64,000 nt of DNA from Arthrobacter sp. AQ5-05 (GCF_003287975.1 NZ_QMKQ01000006.1:104235-168234); one strand, 5' to 3'; numbered from the stretch's first letter, positions 24,200 through 33,721 are shown. The notes: generated from the letters alone by a model not told the origin. Numbers and translations: made by a program.

Positions 24200-24613
24200 A
24201 TGACACGCTGCACATTGTTGCTGGTAACCACGGGAGGGTCCGGACGCAAGGCGCTCTCCGAGGGAATGCTGTTGGCCGAGCGCTACGTCGATGCGCTCCC
24301 CATGGATTTGGCCATCGTCGAGTCCACGCCGTTCGCGGTCGCCCCGTCGTTGCGGATCCAGGAACGGGTGTCTGTTCCCGTTCCGCTCGAAGACAGCTCG
24401 GCCGCGGCCACGTCCGTTGGCCCGCTGCAGGCCATCTGGGACGGGAGCCGGTGGCTCACTCCCGGATCGTGCCCTCCCGGGCCGCGGGATGGCAACGGGG
24501 CCACCGAATGGCAGTGGGCCCACTATCACGCGGTGTTGGGGGCCCCGAAGGACTCGATCATGTTGCTCTGGGACATCTATGTGGTGCCGATGAGCGAGCA
24601 GATGGCGGCCTGA
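24200..24613 (+). CDS. Hypothetical protein, uncertain gene
   Basis: 137-residue frame, MTRCTLLLVTTGGSGRKALSEGMLLAERYVD..., with an ordinary amino-acid mix (VALPMDLAIVEST-like core, WQWAHYHAVLGAPKDSIMLLWDIYVVP). I do not recognise it. AGGA sits only 1 nt from the ATG, too close for normal initiation, and other frames over the same bases are also open. It is the most protein-like reading of the 24.1-24.7 kb interval, but it may not be real. Confidence 0.4.
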   Translation: MTRCTLLLVTTGGSGRKALSEGMLLAERYVDALPMDLAIVESTPFAVAPSLRIQERVSVPVPLEDSSAAATSVGPLQAIWDGSRWLTPGSCPPGPRDGNGATEWQWAHYHAVLGAPKDSIMLLWDIYVVPMSEQMAA

Positions 24614-24731
24614 AACTTGGGTGGCCGGGGAATTGCCACAGGATGTTGATGTGGGTCGCATCCCGGGGTGCCTCTTCGGTCCGCCCAACCCTCGTTGCCC
24701 GTGTGACTTGCGTCAACGTCTGGAGGGCATG

Positions 24732-24772
24732 AAAAAAGTCCGTGTTCGAATCCTGGGATTCGAACACGGACC
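24732..24772 (-). terminator. Terminator of tRNA-Tyr
   Basis: On minus, GTCCGTGTTCGAATCC and GGATTCGAACACGGAC form a 16-bp stem followed by TTTTTT, 13 nt past the tRNA end. The arm contains TTCGAATCC, the same sequence as a tRNA T-loop. Confidence 0.92.
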
Positions 24773-24784
24773 TTGTTCATTCGG

Positions 24785-24866
24785 TGGCAGATACTGGATT
24801 CGAACCAGTGAAGGCGTTGCCAGCTGATTTACAGTCAGCCCCCTTTGGCCACTCGGGTAATCTGCC
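24785..24866 (-). tRNA. tRNA-Tyr (GTA)
   Basis: 82-nt class II tRNA on minus: acceptor GGCAGAT/ATCTGCC, anticodon stem GCTGA/TCAGC with loop CTGTAAA (anticodon GTA), a long variable arm, T arm ACTGG-TTCGAAT-CCAGT, discriminator A. CCA not encoded. Confidence 0.96.
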
Positions 24867-25024
24867 GAATGTTCTCTTCGGAACGAGTAGAAACTCTACA
24901 TGCCTTTTTCCCAAAAATAAAATCGGGGGCCTCCCGAGGGGTAAACCTCCGGTTTTTCGGCCATTTGCGGCTCCCCGGTATTCTTGTAGGCAAAGCACAC
25001 ATTCCCTACTACGAGGAGGCTCAC

Positions 25025-25513
25025 ATGGCGAGCGATTCAACTTTTGATGTTGTCAGCAAGGTCGACAGCCAGGAGGTGTCCAATGCAATGAACCAGGCAC
25101 AGAAGGAAATCGTCCAGCGCTACGACTTCAAGGGCATCGGTGCCGAGATCGACTTCAGCGGCGAGAAGATCCTGATGAAGGCAAACTCCGAGGAACGCGT
25201 CAAGGCCGTTCTCGACGTGTTCCAGTCCAAGCTGGTCCGACGGAACATTTCCCTGAAGTCCCTGGAAGCCGGCGAGCCGTTCGCCTCGGGCAAGGAATAC
25301 CGCATCGAGGCCGAGATCGTCGAGGGCATTGCCCAGGACGTGGCCAAGAAGATCAACAAGCTCATTCGCGACGAGGCGCCCAAGGGCGTGAAGTCCACCA
25401 TCCAGGGTGACGAACTGCGCGTGTCTTCGAAGTCCCGCGATGACCTGCAGACCACCATGGCGTTGCTGCGCGGCTTTGAGGAAGCAGACCTGCAGTTCGT
25501 GAACTTCCGCTAA
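25025..25513 (+). CDS. YajQ family nucleotide-binding protein
   Basis: 162 residues from MASDSTFDVVSKVDSQEVSN, with GAGGAGG 7 nt upstream. The YajQ (UPF0234) signature set is complete: NQAQKEIVQRYDFKG, then KLVRRNISLKSLE, KINKLIRDEAPKGVKS and the end VSSKSRDDLQTTMALLR. Family members bind nucleotides, and a Xanthomonas homologue binds cyclic di-GMP; no such role is shown here. It stands alone between tRNA-Tyr and a strong terminator. Confidence 0.95.
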   Translation: MASDSTFDVVSKVDSQEVSNAMNQAQKEIVQRYDFKGIGAEIDFSGEKILMKANSEERVKAVLDVFQSKLVRRNISLKSLEAGEPFASGKEYRIEAEIVEGIAQDVAKKINKLIRDEAPKGVKSTIQGDELRVSSKSRDDLQTTMALLRGFEEADLQFVNFR

Positions 25514-25550
25514 GCGGATCTTCCGCTCCCCCGGGCCCGCCGTATCCAAG

Positions 25551-25601
25551 AGGAAGGATGTCCGGGACCACCATTGGTGGTTCCGGACATCCTTCCTTTT
25601 T
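25551..25601 (+). terminator. Terminator after yajQ-like gene
   Basis: AGGAAGGATGTCCGG..ACCACC / GGTGGT..CCGGACATCCTTCCT, a 22-bp stem with a 3-nt loop and one mismatch, followed by TTTTT. It faces the end of efeB, which converges on it. Confidence 0.92.
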
Positions 25602-25637
25602 GCGTTAACGATGGGTGTCGGGCCGGGTTTCGTGCCC

Positions 25638-26960
25638 TCAGGAAAACAGCGACTGCCCCAGGTACTGGCCTTGGGAGATTCCCGGAGGCACCGCAAAGAG
25701 ACCGGATCCGGTGTGTTTCAAGTACTCCACGAGCGCATCGTTCTTGGCCATGGCGTTTTGCATCGGCACATAGTGCGTGCGCGGGTCGATGACGAAGGCA
25801 ATGAAGAAGAGCCCGGCGTCCAGCCGGCCCAGTCCGTCGGATCCGTCGGTGTAGTTGAATCCGCGGCGCAGCATCTGCACCCCGCCGTTGGCCGAGGGGT
25901 GGGCAAGTGCCACGTGTGAATCCACCGGCATGATCGGTCCGCCGCGTCCGGGCATGGCGAAGTCGGGTTCGGAGAATTCCGTGCCGCCGGACAACGGCGC
26001 CCCCTCGCGCTTGGTCCGGCCGAAGATGGTTTCCTGCTCACCCAGGGACGTCCTGTCCCAGGTTTCGATGTGCATGCGGATGCGCCGGGCCACCAGATAG
26101 GTTCCCCCGTTCATCCACGCTTCGTTTCCAGTGTTGCCGCCGACCCAGACGTGCGTATCCAGCGCCTTTTGCTCCTCGGCCTTCAGGTTTGCCGTGCCGT
26201 CCTTGAACCCGAAGAGGTTTCGCGGGGTCATCTGGCTGGTGGAGGTCGAGGAGGTGCGCCCGAACCCGATTTGGGACCATCTCACCCGGGCCCGGCCAAA
26301 TCCGATGCGTGCCAGGTTGCGGATGGCGTGGACCGCGACCTGCGGGTCGTCGGCGCAGGCCTGGAGCACGAGGTCTCCCCCGCTGCGGGCTTCCTCCAGC
26401 GCGTCGCCGGGGAAATGCGGCAGGTCGATCAGTGCGGCGGGGATGCGCCCCTGCAGCCCGAAGCGCGGCCCGCGGGAATCCTCGAAGAGGGACCGCCCGA
26501 AGCCGACGGTGACGCTCAGGTGGCTGGCTGGCAGCCCGATGGCCTCGCCGGTGTCTTCCGGCGGGGCATCGTAGCTGCCGCCGGTCGCACCGAACTCCCC
26601 GACGTCCGCGCCCTTCATCAGGTGCTCGATGGCAGCCGTCCAGTCCTTCAGCAGCGACACGAGCTCGTCCCGGCTTTCGACCGTGACATCGAAGGCCGCG
26701 ATGTGCATGCGGTCCTGCATGGGGGTTGCGATGCCGGCCTGGTGCTGCCCGTGGAACGCGACGATGTCATCGGCCTGCGCTCCCGAGGAGGCTTCCGCGC
26801 CCAGGACAGCATGTCCCAGCGCCCCCGCGGCGATTCCGAGACCGCCGGCCCCGGCGGCGACCAGCAGCGAACGGCGGCTGGGCGCGGCCTTGGGCGCAGC
26901 CTCGTCAGGCTGGGTGTTCTGGCCCGGGCCCTTGGCACCGGTGGTGTTCCTGCCGCGCAT
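25638..26960 (-). CDS. efeB: EfeB, Tat-exported DyP-type peroxidase / deferrochelatase
   Basis: 440 residues. A Tat signal (SRRSLLVAAGAGGLGIAAG, residues about 28-46) sends it across the membrane folded. The DyP haem peroxidase motif GxxDG is GFKDGTANL, and DSHVALAHP carries the proximal haem His; RMHIETWDRTSLGEQE is also conserved. In Efe systems it handles haem or oxidises Fe2+ for import. It is the last gene of efeU-efeO-efeB, 5 nt after efeO, so it depends on that promoter. Confidence 0.95.
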   Translation of the reverse strand: MRGRNTTGAKGPGQNTQPDEAAPKAAPSRRSLLVAAGAGGLGIAAGALGHAVLGAEASSGAQADDIVAFHGQHQAGIATPMQDRMHIAAFDVTVESRDELVSLLKDWTAAIEHLMKGADVGEFGATGGSYDAPPEDTGEAIGLPASHLSVTVGFGRSLFEDSRGPRFGLQGRIPAALIDLPHFPGDALEEARSGGDLVLQACADDPQVAVHAIRNLARIGFGRARVRWSQIGFGRTSSTSTSQMTPRNLFGFKDGTANLKAEEQKALDTHVWVGGNTGNEAWMNGGTYLVARRIRMHIETWDRTSLGEQETIFGRTKREGAPLSGGTEFSEPDFAMPGRGGPIMPVDSHVALAHPSANGGVQMLRRGFNYTDGSDGLGRLDAGLFFIAFVIDPRTHYVPMQNAMAKNDALVEYLKHTGSGLFAVPPGISQGQYLGQSLFS

Positions 26961-26965
26961 GCTTC

Positions 26966-28126
26966 CTACTTCACCACGGCGGCGGTCAACTTGGACAGCG
27001 GCTCGGCCAGCGCGTCAACCGCGGCGCTCAGTTCCTGCACCTGGGCCTGGTCCAATTCGTCGTAGAACTCGAAGCCCTGGCCCTTCTTGTGGCCGTCGAG
27101 CAGCTTCTGCAGGGCGTCGAAGTTCTTTTGCAAGGTGGCGTCGAGATCGGCGTCGGAGTCGGTCAGCAGCGGCTTGAGGTCCTCGTAGGCGATGCGGGCG
27201 CCATCGACGTTGGCCTGGAAGTCCCAGAGATCGGTGTGCGACCAGATTTCCTCCTCGCCGGTGACCTTGCCGGTGGCAACCTCGTCGAGCAGTTCCTTGG
27301 CGCCGTTGGCGAGCTTGTCCGGGGTGTAGGTCAGCTCGCGGGTACGTGCGTAGAGTTCCTCGGTGTCGGCGACCATCTTGGTGGCCAGCGCGGCCCGCTC
27401 GGCATCGCTCATGGCCTTGTAGCCGGAGGCCGGAGGCCAGAGGTCCTTTTCCGCGCGGTGCCATCCGGTCCAGTCCTGCCCCTTTTCCAGGTCCGCCTCG
27501 CGGGCGTCCAGGATCGGGTCGAGGTCGCCGAAGGATTCGGCGACCGGTTCGATGCGTTCCCAGTGCATGCGCACGTTGGGGTAGAGGTCCTTCGCGGTGG
27601 CGGTGTCCCCCGCGGCGAACGCCTGGGCAAAGTCCTTGGTGCCGGTGAGAAGCTGTTCGGTTTGGTCCTTGACATAGGCGGCGTACAACGTGACGGCCTG
27701 CTTCTGCTTTTCGGCCCGGTCGGTGCTGACGCTCTGGCCCGCCGGTGCCGCACCCAGGGCAAGCTCGGCCCGGATGCCGTCTCCCACCATGCCCGGCTTG
27801 CAGGCGGTGATGTAGTTGCCTTCGGGAGCCACCACGACCAGGTCGCGGCTCAGGCCCGGGCCGATGTTTTCGACTTCACCGATGATCCGCAGCCCGTCCT
27901 GGGCCAAAAGGTAGAACTCGGTGACCTGGGTGCCCTCGTTCTTGACGGTGAACTTGACCGTTCCGCCCGGCGCGCTGGTGGTCGAGAGCGTGCAGGCGTC
28001 TGCAGTGCTGGTGACCGCGATGGCCCCGTCGCCATCGGCCTCGGGTGTGTTGGTGGTGCAGCCGGTGATGGACAGGGCTGCCACGGACAGTGCCGCGGTG
28101 ATCTGCAGCGGGAGAGCGAGTTTCAT
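26966..28126 (-). CDS. efeO: EfeO, iron-uptake lipoprotein (cupredoxin plus M75 domain)
   Basis: 386 residues. The signal peptide ends in lipobox LSITGC, so the protein is membrane-anchored outside the cell. Residues about 35-130 form the cupredoxin-like domain (TLSTTSAPGGTVKFTVKNEGTQVTEFYLL type beta sandwich); the rest is the alpha-helical M75 domain with VRMHWERIEPVAESFGDLD, the conserved metal-site segment, and WHRAEKDLWP. It binds Fe for EfeU. Start M at 28126 is chosen because earlier residues of the frame precede the signal peptide. Confidence 0.95.
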   Translation of the reverse strand: MKLALPLQITAALSVAALSITGCTTNTPEADGDGAIAVTSTADACTLSTTSAPGGTVKFTVKNEGTQVTEFYLLAQDGLRIIGEVENIGPGLSRDLVVVAPEGNYITACKPGMVGDGIRAELALGAAPAGQSVSTDRAEKQKQAVTLYAAYVKDQTEQLLTGTKDFAQAFAAGDTATAKDLYPNVRMHWERIEPVAESFGDLDPILDAREADLEKGQDWTGWHRAEKDLWPPASGYKAMSDAERAALATKMVADTEELYARTRELTYTPDKLANGAKELLDEVATGKVTGEEEIWSHTDLWDFQANVDGARIAYEDLKPLLTDSDADLDATLQKNFDALQKLLDGHKKGQGFEFYDELDQAQVQELSAAVDALAEPLSKLTAAVVK

Positions 28127-28157
28127 GAAGGTCCTCGGGATTGGGTGCGAGAGGGTG

Positions 28158-29003
28158 TCAGGCGGAGACCGGCTGCGGGGATGCTGCCCGCTTGGCTCCA
28201 TTGTGGGTGTGGATCTTGCGGAAATAAAGGATTGTCACCGGCACGACGTAGGCGACCCAGGTGGTGGCCTCGACCCAGGTGGTGGCGGGCGAGAAATTGA
28301 AGATGCCCTTGAGCAGGGTGCCGAGGAAGCCGGAGGGGGCAATGAGGTGCGAGACATCGAAGGCGAGGTGGTGCAGGCCCGGGAGGATTCCGGCCTCCTG
28401 CAGGTCATGCACTCCGTAGGCCAGGACGCCGCCGGCGACGACGATCAGCGCGGCCCCGGTCCAGGTGAAGAACTTCGAGAGATTGATGCGCAGCACGCCG
28501 CGGTGCAGCAGCGCACCGAGCACCACGGCGACCAGGATTCCCAGGGTGGCGCCCAGCAGCGGCTGCCAGGTTTCCCCGGTGGCCCGCGTCGCGGCCCAAA
28601 GGAACAGCGCGGTTTCCAGGCCCTCGCGCCCCACGGCCAGGGCAGCGACCAGCACCAGCGCCCAGCCCGAACCTTCGGCGGCTTCATCGACCTTGCCGCG
28701 CAGGTCGCTGGCCAGCGTCTTTGACGCGCTCGCCATCCAGAAGACCATCCAGGTCACGAATCCGACGGCGAGGATCGACAGTCCTCCGCCGATGGCTTCC
28801 TGGGCCTCGAAGGTCAGGCCCCGCGGCCCGAAGGTCAGCAGAGCTCCGAAACCCAGCGAGACGGCGATTGCGACCGCGACGCCGGTGAAGATCCGCGGGA
28901 TCAGCGCGGTGCGTCCGCTTTTGCGCAGGTAGGCCAGCAGGAGGACAACGAGGAGTACCGCTTCAAGGCCTTCGCGCAGGCCGATAAGGAAGTTTCCGGT
29001 CAT
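28158..29003 (-). CDS. efeU: EfeU, FTR1-type iron permease
   Basis: 281 residues with about seven membrane helices. The two REGLE iron-translocation motifs are present: LREGLEAVLLVVLLL at residues 9-23 and GREGLETALFLWA near 150. First gene of the efeUOB operon, 31 nt before efeO. It carries ferric or ferrous iron supplied by EfeO/EfeB. The E. coli K-12 copy is frameshifted; this one is intact. Start ATG at 29003 follows AAGG; the longer frame adds only a non-conserved MRPAVNHEGTPD. Confidence 0.95.
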   Translation of the reverse strand: MTGNFLIGLREGLEAVLLVVLLLAYLRKSGRTALIPRIFTGVAVAIAVSLGFGALLTFGPRGLTFEAQEAIGGGLSILAVGFVTWMVFWMASASKTLASDLRGKVDEAAEGSGWALVLVAALAVGREGLETALFLWAATRATGETWQPLLGATLGILVAVVLGALLHRGVLRINLSKFFTWTGAALIVVAGGVLAYGVHDLQEAGILPGLHHLAFDVSHLIAPSGFLGTLLKGIFNFSPATTWVEATTWVAYVVPVTILYFRKIHTHNGAKRAASPQPVSA

Positions 29004-29325
29004 ATCTGGGGTACCTTCGTGGTTCACCGCCGGTCGCAAGGGGCCTGTGGGGCAGGTCGCTGGTTGGACTTAGGCGTGGCTGGGTTCAATAGGCCATGCA
29101 CCTATTGCCTAATGAGGTTACGCCCGACTTAGTTCCCGCCGCAAACCGAAATCCGTTGCGATTCGGACGCCGCACAACGCGCCACGACTGCCCTTGGGCG
29201 ACAAAACGACATTTCACTTGGGCGGATAAGGAAGCGCCCGGGAAAATGCCGATCCCCGAAGATTGCGTGGAAAGTAGAGGCCCCGGCCCATGATGCTTCC
29301 GCAGCCGAAACTCCGCGGCACGGCA
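29004..29325. other. Gene-free region upstream of efeUOB
   Basis: No coding frame with support. It carries the efeU promoter region and the CAATAGG inverted repeat. The 3' part up to 29383 holds only the htpX terminator. Confidence 0.5.
29087..29107. promoter_or_regulatory. Candidate operator upstream of efeUOB
   Basis: CAATAGGccatgcaCCTATTG: 7-bp perfect arms with a 7-nt spacer, 84 nt before the efeU start. The size suits a dimeric metalloregulator. It does not match the classic DtxR/IdeR 19-mer well, so the binder is unknown. Confidence 0.45.
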
Positions 29326-29352
29326 AAGGCGGTTCCCAAAGGGAACCGCCTT
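29326..29352 (-). terminator. Stem-loop after htpX
   Basis: AAGGCGGTTCCC and GGGAACCGCCTT, 12-bp perfect stem with 3-nt loop, 31 nt past the htpX stop. Only TTT follows on the minus strand. Confidence 0.7.
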
Positions 29353-29383
29353 GACGTTTGCTTGTTCGGTGTTGTCCGCCGGG

Positions 29384-30256
29384 TCAGTAGCCCAGGGACT
29401 GGCCTGCCATCTTTTCCAGCCGGGCAATGCGGTCGTTCATCGGCGGGTGGGTGGCGAAGAGCTTCTTGGCTCCGCCCAGGAAGGGGTTGGCGATCATCAG
29501 GTGCGACGTGTTCACCAGGCGCTGGTCGTCGGCCGGCAGCGGTGCGCGCTGAACCCCGCCCTCGAGCTTGCGCAGGGCCGAGGCCAGCGCCAGCGGGTCG
29601 TTGGTCAGCTTGGCCCCGTCCTCGTCCGCGTCGTATTCGCGGGTGCGGCTGATGGCCATCTGGATGACGGCGGAAGCCAGCGGGGCGAGCAGCGACATGG
29701 CGATCAGGGCGATGGGGTTTGCGTTGCGCCGGTCCCCTCCGCCGAAGAAGAGCATCATCTGCGCCACGGAGGTGATGACACCGGCCACGGCAGCGGCAAC
29801 CGAGGAGGTGAGGATGTCGCGGTTGTACACGTGCATGAGTTCGTGGCCCAGCACCCCGCGCAGCTCGCGCTCGTTGAGAAGCTGCAGGATTCCCTCGGTG
29901 CAGCAGACCGCGGCGTTTTCCGGGTTGCGCCCGGTGGCGAAGGCATTGGGGGCGTTGGTCGGTGAGACGAAGAGGCGCGGCATGGGCTGCTGGGCGGCAA
30001 CCGAGAGCTCGTGCACGATCCGGTACATGGCCGGCTGGTCCGCCTCGGTGACCGGGTAGGCCTGCATCGAGCGGATCGCCAGCTTGTCGGAATTCCAGTA
30101 CCCGTAGGCGGTGGTGGCCACACCGATAAGCGCGAAGATCCAGATGAAGCTGCTGCTTCCGGTTCCCGACGCCAGCAAGGCACCAATGGCCAGCAGCAGC
30201 GCGAACAGGCCGCCGAGCAACCCCGCCGTCTTCAGGCCGTTGTTGTGATTGTGCAC
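29384..30256 (-). CDS. htpX: HtpX-type membrane zinc metalloprotease
   Basis: 290 residues from a GTG (MHNHNNG) behind GAGGAG. Quality-control protease for misfolded membrane proteins. Two N-terminal membrane helices ([37 protein letters not shown]), the zinc site HELMH in [15 protein letters not shown], a third ligand Glu in [14 protein letters not shown], and two more helices around [19 protein letters not shown]. The family segment [16 protein letters not shown] is present. No heat-shock operator (CIRCE, HAIR) is visible upstream. Confidence 0.95.
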   Translation of the reverse strand: MHNHNNGLKTAGLLGGLFALLLAIGALLASGTGSSSFIWIFALIGVATTAYGYWNSDKLAIRSMQAYPVTEADQPAMYRIVHELSVAAQQPMPRLFVSPTNAPNAFATGRNPENAAVCCTEGILQLLNERELRGVLGHELMHVYNRDILTSSVAAAVAGVITSVAQMMLFFGGGDRRNANPIALIAMSLLAPLASAVIQMAISRTREYDADEDGAKLTNDPLALASALRKLEGGVQRAPLPADDQRLVNTSHLMIANPFLGGAKKLFATHPPMNDRIARLEKMAGQSLGY

Positions 30257-30362
30257 TGCGGTTCACTCCTCGTTAGACGTTCCGGACTTGCCGGATCGAT
30301 GCTTGCATATAGTTTACTAAGATCTACTGTGTGCTGGCTTTGTTCCCGCTGGGGCCCGGCTT

Positions 30363-31643
30363 TCAGGATCGTGGGCACCTGGCGTCGTATCGCAGGAACC
30401 CCGGTTCCCAGCGCATCAAGGAGGCCGCCACCACGATGCACGCGACGCCGCCGACCAACAGCGTGGTGCCCTCACCCAGCCCGCTGGCCACGGTCCCGGA
30501 GAGCATCTCCCCCAACCGCGGCCCGCCGGCGACCACCACGATGAACACCCCCTGCAGCCGTCCGCGCAGGTGGTCGGGGGTCGCGGTCTGCAAGATCGTG
30601 GTGCGGAAGACCGAGGAAATCGCGTCCGCGACCCCGGCCAGCGCCATGCAGGCGGCGGCTGGCCAGATGCACACGCCGGCCGAACCGTCGGCGGGGATCG
30701 GTCCGCGTGCGGCCAGGATAACCACCACACCGAACAGGCCGATGCTTGCGCCCCACACGCTGACGCAGACGAACACCGCCACGCCCTGGCGGTGGATGCG
30801 GCCCACCGGCCCGGAGAACAACCCGGCCAGGAACGCGCCCATGGCGGTTGCCGCAAGCAACAGGCCCATGGTCAGCTCGCCCCCGCCGATCAGCACCGCG
30901 CCGATGGCCGGCAGCAGCGCGCGCGGCGCGGCGAGCACCATGGCCGCCAGGTCGATGAGGAACGTCATGCGCACGTTGGGCTGGGAACCCAGGAACCTGA
31001 ACCCCTCAATGACCGACCGCAGCCCCGCCTTGGCCGGGGTGCCGGAGGGAGGCAGCGACGGCAGCTTGTACACGGACCAGACGGCGGCGGCGTAGGTGAG
31101 CACATCGATGGAGTAGGTCCAGCCAAAACCGACCTGGGCGACCAACAGCCCGCCGAGCAGCGGGCCGACCATCTGGGCGATGCCGAAGGTGACCATGTTC
31201 AGCGAGTTCGCCGCCGGAAGCAGCTTCAGGCCCACGATGGCCGGGATGATGGCCCCGCGGACGGGCTGGTTGATGCCGCCGGCCGCCGAGTGGATGGCCA
31301 CCAGCCCGTAGAGCACCCAGACGTTGTCCACGCCCAGCCAGGCCTGGGCCGCGATGGCGGCGGTGGCCGCCCACAGCACCAGCGCGGAGCCCAGGGCGAC
31401 CTTGCGCCGGTCATGCGCATCGGCGATCGATCCGCCGTACAGGCCCGTGAGCACCAGCGGCACCAGGGCGAAGGCACCGAGCAGCCCGACGTGAAGGCTG
31501 GAGCCGGTGAGCGCATAGACCTCGAGACTGACCGCCACCAGCGTGAGCTGGCCGCCGACCGCCGCGAGGGCATTGCCGATCCACAGCCGCTTGAATGCGG
31601 GGCTTTCGCGCAAGGGGGTGAGGTCAGCCAGGAGTCGTGCCAC
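30363..31643 (-). CDS. MFS transporter, EntS-like
   Basis: 426 residues from a GTG 6 nt behind TAGACT. About 12 membrane segments. The opening ADLTPLRESPAFKRLWIGNALAAVGGQ, and GGSIADAHDRRKVAL then QTATPDHLRGRLQGVFIVVV, match the MFS_3 branch that includes the siderophore exporter EntS. No siderophore biosynthesis genes are nearby, so export of a siderophore is only a possibility, supported weakly by its position between iron-uptake and Fur genes. Confidence 0.85.
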   Translation of the reverse strand: MARLLADLTPLRESPAFKRLWIGNALAAVGGQLTLVAVSLEVYALTGSSLHVGLLGAFALVPLVLTGLYGGSIADAHDRRKVALGSALVLWAATAAIAAQAWLGVDNVWVLYGLVAIHSAAGGINQPVRGAIIPAIVGLKLLPAANSLNMVTFGIAQMVGPLLGGLLVAQVGFGWTYSIDVLTYAAAVWSVYKLPSLPPSGTPAKAGLRSVIEGFRFLGSQPNVRMTFLIDLAAMVLAAPRALLPAIGAVLIGGGELTMGLLLAATAMGAFLAGLFSGPVGRIHRQGVAVFVCVSVWGASIGLFGVVVILAARGPIPADGSAGVCIWPAAACMALAGVADAISSVFRTTILQTATPDHLRGRLQGVFIVVVAGGPRLGEMLSGTVASGLGEGTTLLVGGVACIVVAASLMRWEPGFLRYDARCPRS

Positions 31644-31649
31644 GAATCG

Positions 31650-31655
31650 AGTCTA
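31650..31655 (-). promoter_or_regulatory. -10 element of EntS-like MFS gene
   Basis: TAGACT, 6 nt before the GTG start at 31643; no Shine-Dalgarno sequence. The promoter lies back to back with that of furA, about 30 bp away. Confidence 0.45.
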
Positions 31656-31685
31656 GCCACCGGCGCCACGCCGAAACGACAGCTA

Positions 31686-31706
31686 TCTTGACATATTCAA
31701 AATAAG
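31686..31706. promoter_or_regulatory. AT-rich promoter/operator of furA-katA
   Basis: In a GC-rich neighbourhood, TCTTGACATATTCAAAATAAGA contains TTGA-N5-TCAA and outer TCTT...AAGA arms. The TTGACA is too near the ATG (31715) to act as a -35, so the block is more likely an overlapping -10 and FurA autoregulatory site. Confidence 0.5.
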
Positions 31707-31714
31707 AAGGTGGA

Positions 31715-32143
31715 ATGGATCACATGGACTATTCGGCGCAGATGCGGGACCTCGGCCTGCGGGTTACCCGCGGCCGCCTTGCCGTGCTCGAGGTCCTGGA
31801 CGAACACCCGCACTCCTCGGCGGAGAAGGTTGTCGAGGCGGTCCACCACGCGTTGCCCGATGTTTCCATCCAGTCCGTTTACAACGTGCTTAATGATCTG
31901 ACGGAGCAGGGCATGCTGCGCCGCTTCAGCCCCCCGCACTCGCCGTCCCTGTACGAGACCCGCGTGAACGACAACCACCACCATGCCCTATGCACCAGCT
32001 GCGGCCGGATCGAGGATGTGGAATGCGCGGTGGGCCACGCCCCCTGCCTGACCCCCTCGGACAGCCATGGCATGGTCATCCAGATTGCTGATGTCCTCTA
32101 CCAGGGCATCTGTGAAGACTGCAGGAAGACCGGCGCCGCCTAG
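31715..32143 (+). CDS. furA: Fur-family peroxide/metal regulator (FurA type)
   Basis: 142 residues. N-terminal winged helix ([51 protein letters not shown]), then the metal region [20 protein letters not shown] and a second Cys pair, CEDC, giving the structural zinc site. FurA-type regulators repress their own gene and an adjacent catalase until metal-catalysed oxidation relieves them. katA follows 55 nt downstream, which supports this. AGAAGG precedes the ATG. A general iron Fur is the alternative. Confidence 0.93.
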   Translation: MDHMDYSAQMRDLGLRVTRGRLAVLEVLDEHPHSSAEKVVEAVHHALPDVSIQSVYNVLNDLTEQGMLRRFSPPHSPSLYETRVNDNHHHALCTSCGRIEDVECAVGHAPCLTPSDSHGMVIQIADVLYQGICEDCRKTGAA

Positions 32144-32198
32144 CTGCGCTCCGGGACACCGGCAGAAGAGTTACCAACCCACAATGAAGGAGAATCTC

Positions 32199-33695
32199 TT
32201 GAGCGAGAACTTCACCACCACCCAGTCCGGTGCCCCGGTCGCCAGCGACGCACACTCGCTGACCGCAGGTCCCGACGGCATCACCGCGCTTCACGACCGC
32301 TACCTGGTCGAAAAGCTCGCCTCGTTCAACCGCGAGCGTGTCCCGGAGCGCAACCCGCACGCCAAGGGCGGCGGAGCCTTCGGTGAACTGGTTATCACCG
32401 AAGACGTTTCGAAGTACACCCGTGCCGCGGTCTTCCAGCCGGGCGCCACCTCCGAGACGCTGCTGCGCTTCTCCTCGGTGGCCGGCGAGCAGGGCTCCCC
32501 GGATACCTGGCGCGACGTGCGTGGTTTCGCACTTCGCTTCTACACCACCGAAGGCAACTACGACATCGTCGGAAACAACACCCCGGTGTTCTTCATCCGC
32601 GACGGCATCAAGTTCCCGGACTTCATCCACTCGCAGAAGCGCCTGGGCGCCTCCGGCCTGCGCGATGCCGACATGCAGTGGGACTTCTGGACGCACTCCC
32701 CCGAGTCCGCACACCAGGTGACCTACCTGATGGGCGACCGCGGCCTGCCGACCTCCTGGCGCGAGATGAACGGCTACGGCTCGCACACCTACCAGTGGAT
32801 CAACGCCGAAGGCGAGCGCTTCTGGGTGCAGTACCACTTCCACTCCCGCCAGGGCGTGCACAACATGTCCAACGAGGAAGCCGAGAAGCTTGCCGGCTCG
32901 GACGCCGACTACTACCGTCGCGACCTGTTCGACAACATCGCCGCCGGAAACTTCCCGACCTGGGATGTCTCGGTGCAGATCATGCCGTACGAAGAGGGCA
33001 AGACCTACCGCTTCAACCCGTTCGACATCACCAAGACCTGGTCGCACAAGGACTACCCGTTGATCCCGGTCGGCCACTTCACGCTGAACCGCAACCCGCA
33101 GAACTTCTTCGCCGAGATCGAGCAGGCAGCCTTCTCGCCGTCGAACCTGGTTCCGGGCATCGACATCAGCCCCGACAAGATGCTGATGGCCCGCGTGTTC
33201 TCCTACCCGGATGCACAGCGCAACCGCATCGGCACCAACTACAACCAGTTGCCGGTCAACCAGCCGCACGCCTCCAAGGTCACCACCTACATGCACGAAG
33301 GTGCCATGCAGTACACCTTCAACGCCCCCGAGGCCCGCGTCTACACCCCGAACTCCTTCGGCGGACCGGAAGCCGACGCAGCACGCGCCGGTGAAGGCAG
33401 CTGGGAAAACGACGGCGAGCTCGTGCGCGCCGCAGCGACCCTGCGCTCCGAGGACGACGACTTCGGCCAGGCCGGTACCCTGTACCGCGATGTCTACACC
33501 GCCGAGTCCAAGGAACGCTTCCACGCGAACCTCCTGGGCCAGTGCAACGGCATCACCATCGAGTCCATCCGCGAAGGCTTCTTCCAGTACTGGACCAACG
33601 TCGATGCAAACCTCGGCCAGATCCTGCGCGACGGCTACGCAGCCGGCATCGCAGGCTCCACCGACGGTGCAGCTGAAATGGCCGGCAAGGCCTAA
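32199..33695 (+). CDS. katA: Monofunctional haem catalase
   Basis: Disproportionates hydrogen peroxide. 498 residues from the TTG at 32199 ([14 protein letters not shown]), chosen because AAGGAGA sits 5 nt before it; the ATG at 32184 lacks a ribosome site and lies inside that sequence. Catalytic His is in [13 protein letters not shown], distal Asn in [19 protein letters not shown], proximal haem Tyr in [14 protein letters not shown]. Size fits small-subunit clade 3 catalases. Cotranscribed with furA and ends at a strong terminator. Confidence 0.95.
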   Translation: MSENFTTTQSGAPVASDAHSLTAGPDGITALHDRYLVEKLASFNRERVPERNPHAKGGGAFGELVITEDVSKYTRAAVFQPGATSETLLRFSSVAGEQGSPDTWRDVRGFALRFYTTEGNYDIVGNNTPVFFIRDGIKFPDFIHSQKRLGASGLRDADMQWDFWTHSPESAHQVTYLMGDRGLPTSWREMNGYGSHTYQWINAEGERFWVQYHFHSRQGVHNMSNEEAEKLAGSDADYYRRDLFDNIAAGNFPTWDVSVQIMPYEEGKTYRFNPFDITKTWSHKDYPLIPVGHFTLNRNPQNFFAEIEQAAFSPSNLVPGIDISPDKMLMARVFSYPDAQRNRIGTNYNQLPVNQPHASKVTTYMHEGAMQYTFNAPEARVYTPNSFGGPEADAARAGEGSWENDGELVRAAATLRSEDDDFGQAGTLYRDVYTAESKERFHANLLGQCNGITIESIREGFFQYWTNVDANLGQILRDGYAAGIAGSTDGAAEMAGKA

Positions 33696-33721
33696 CCCGC
33701 CCCTGGCATGCACCAAGTAAC

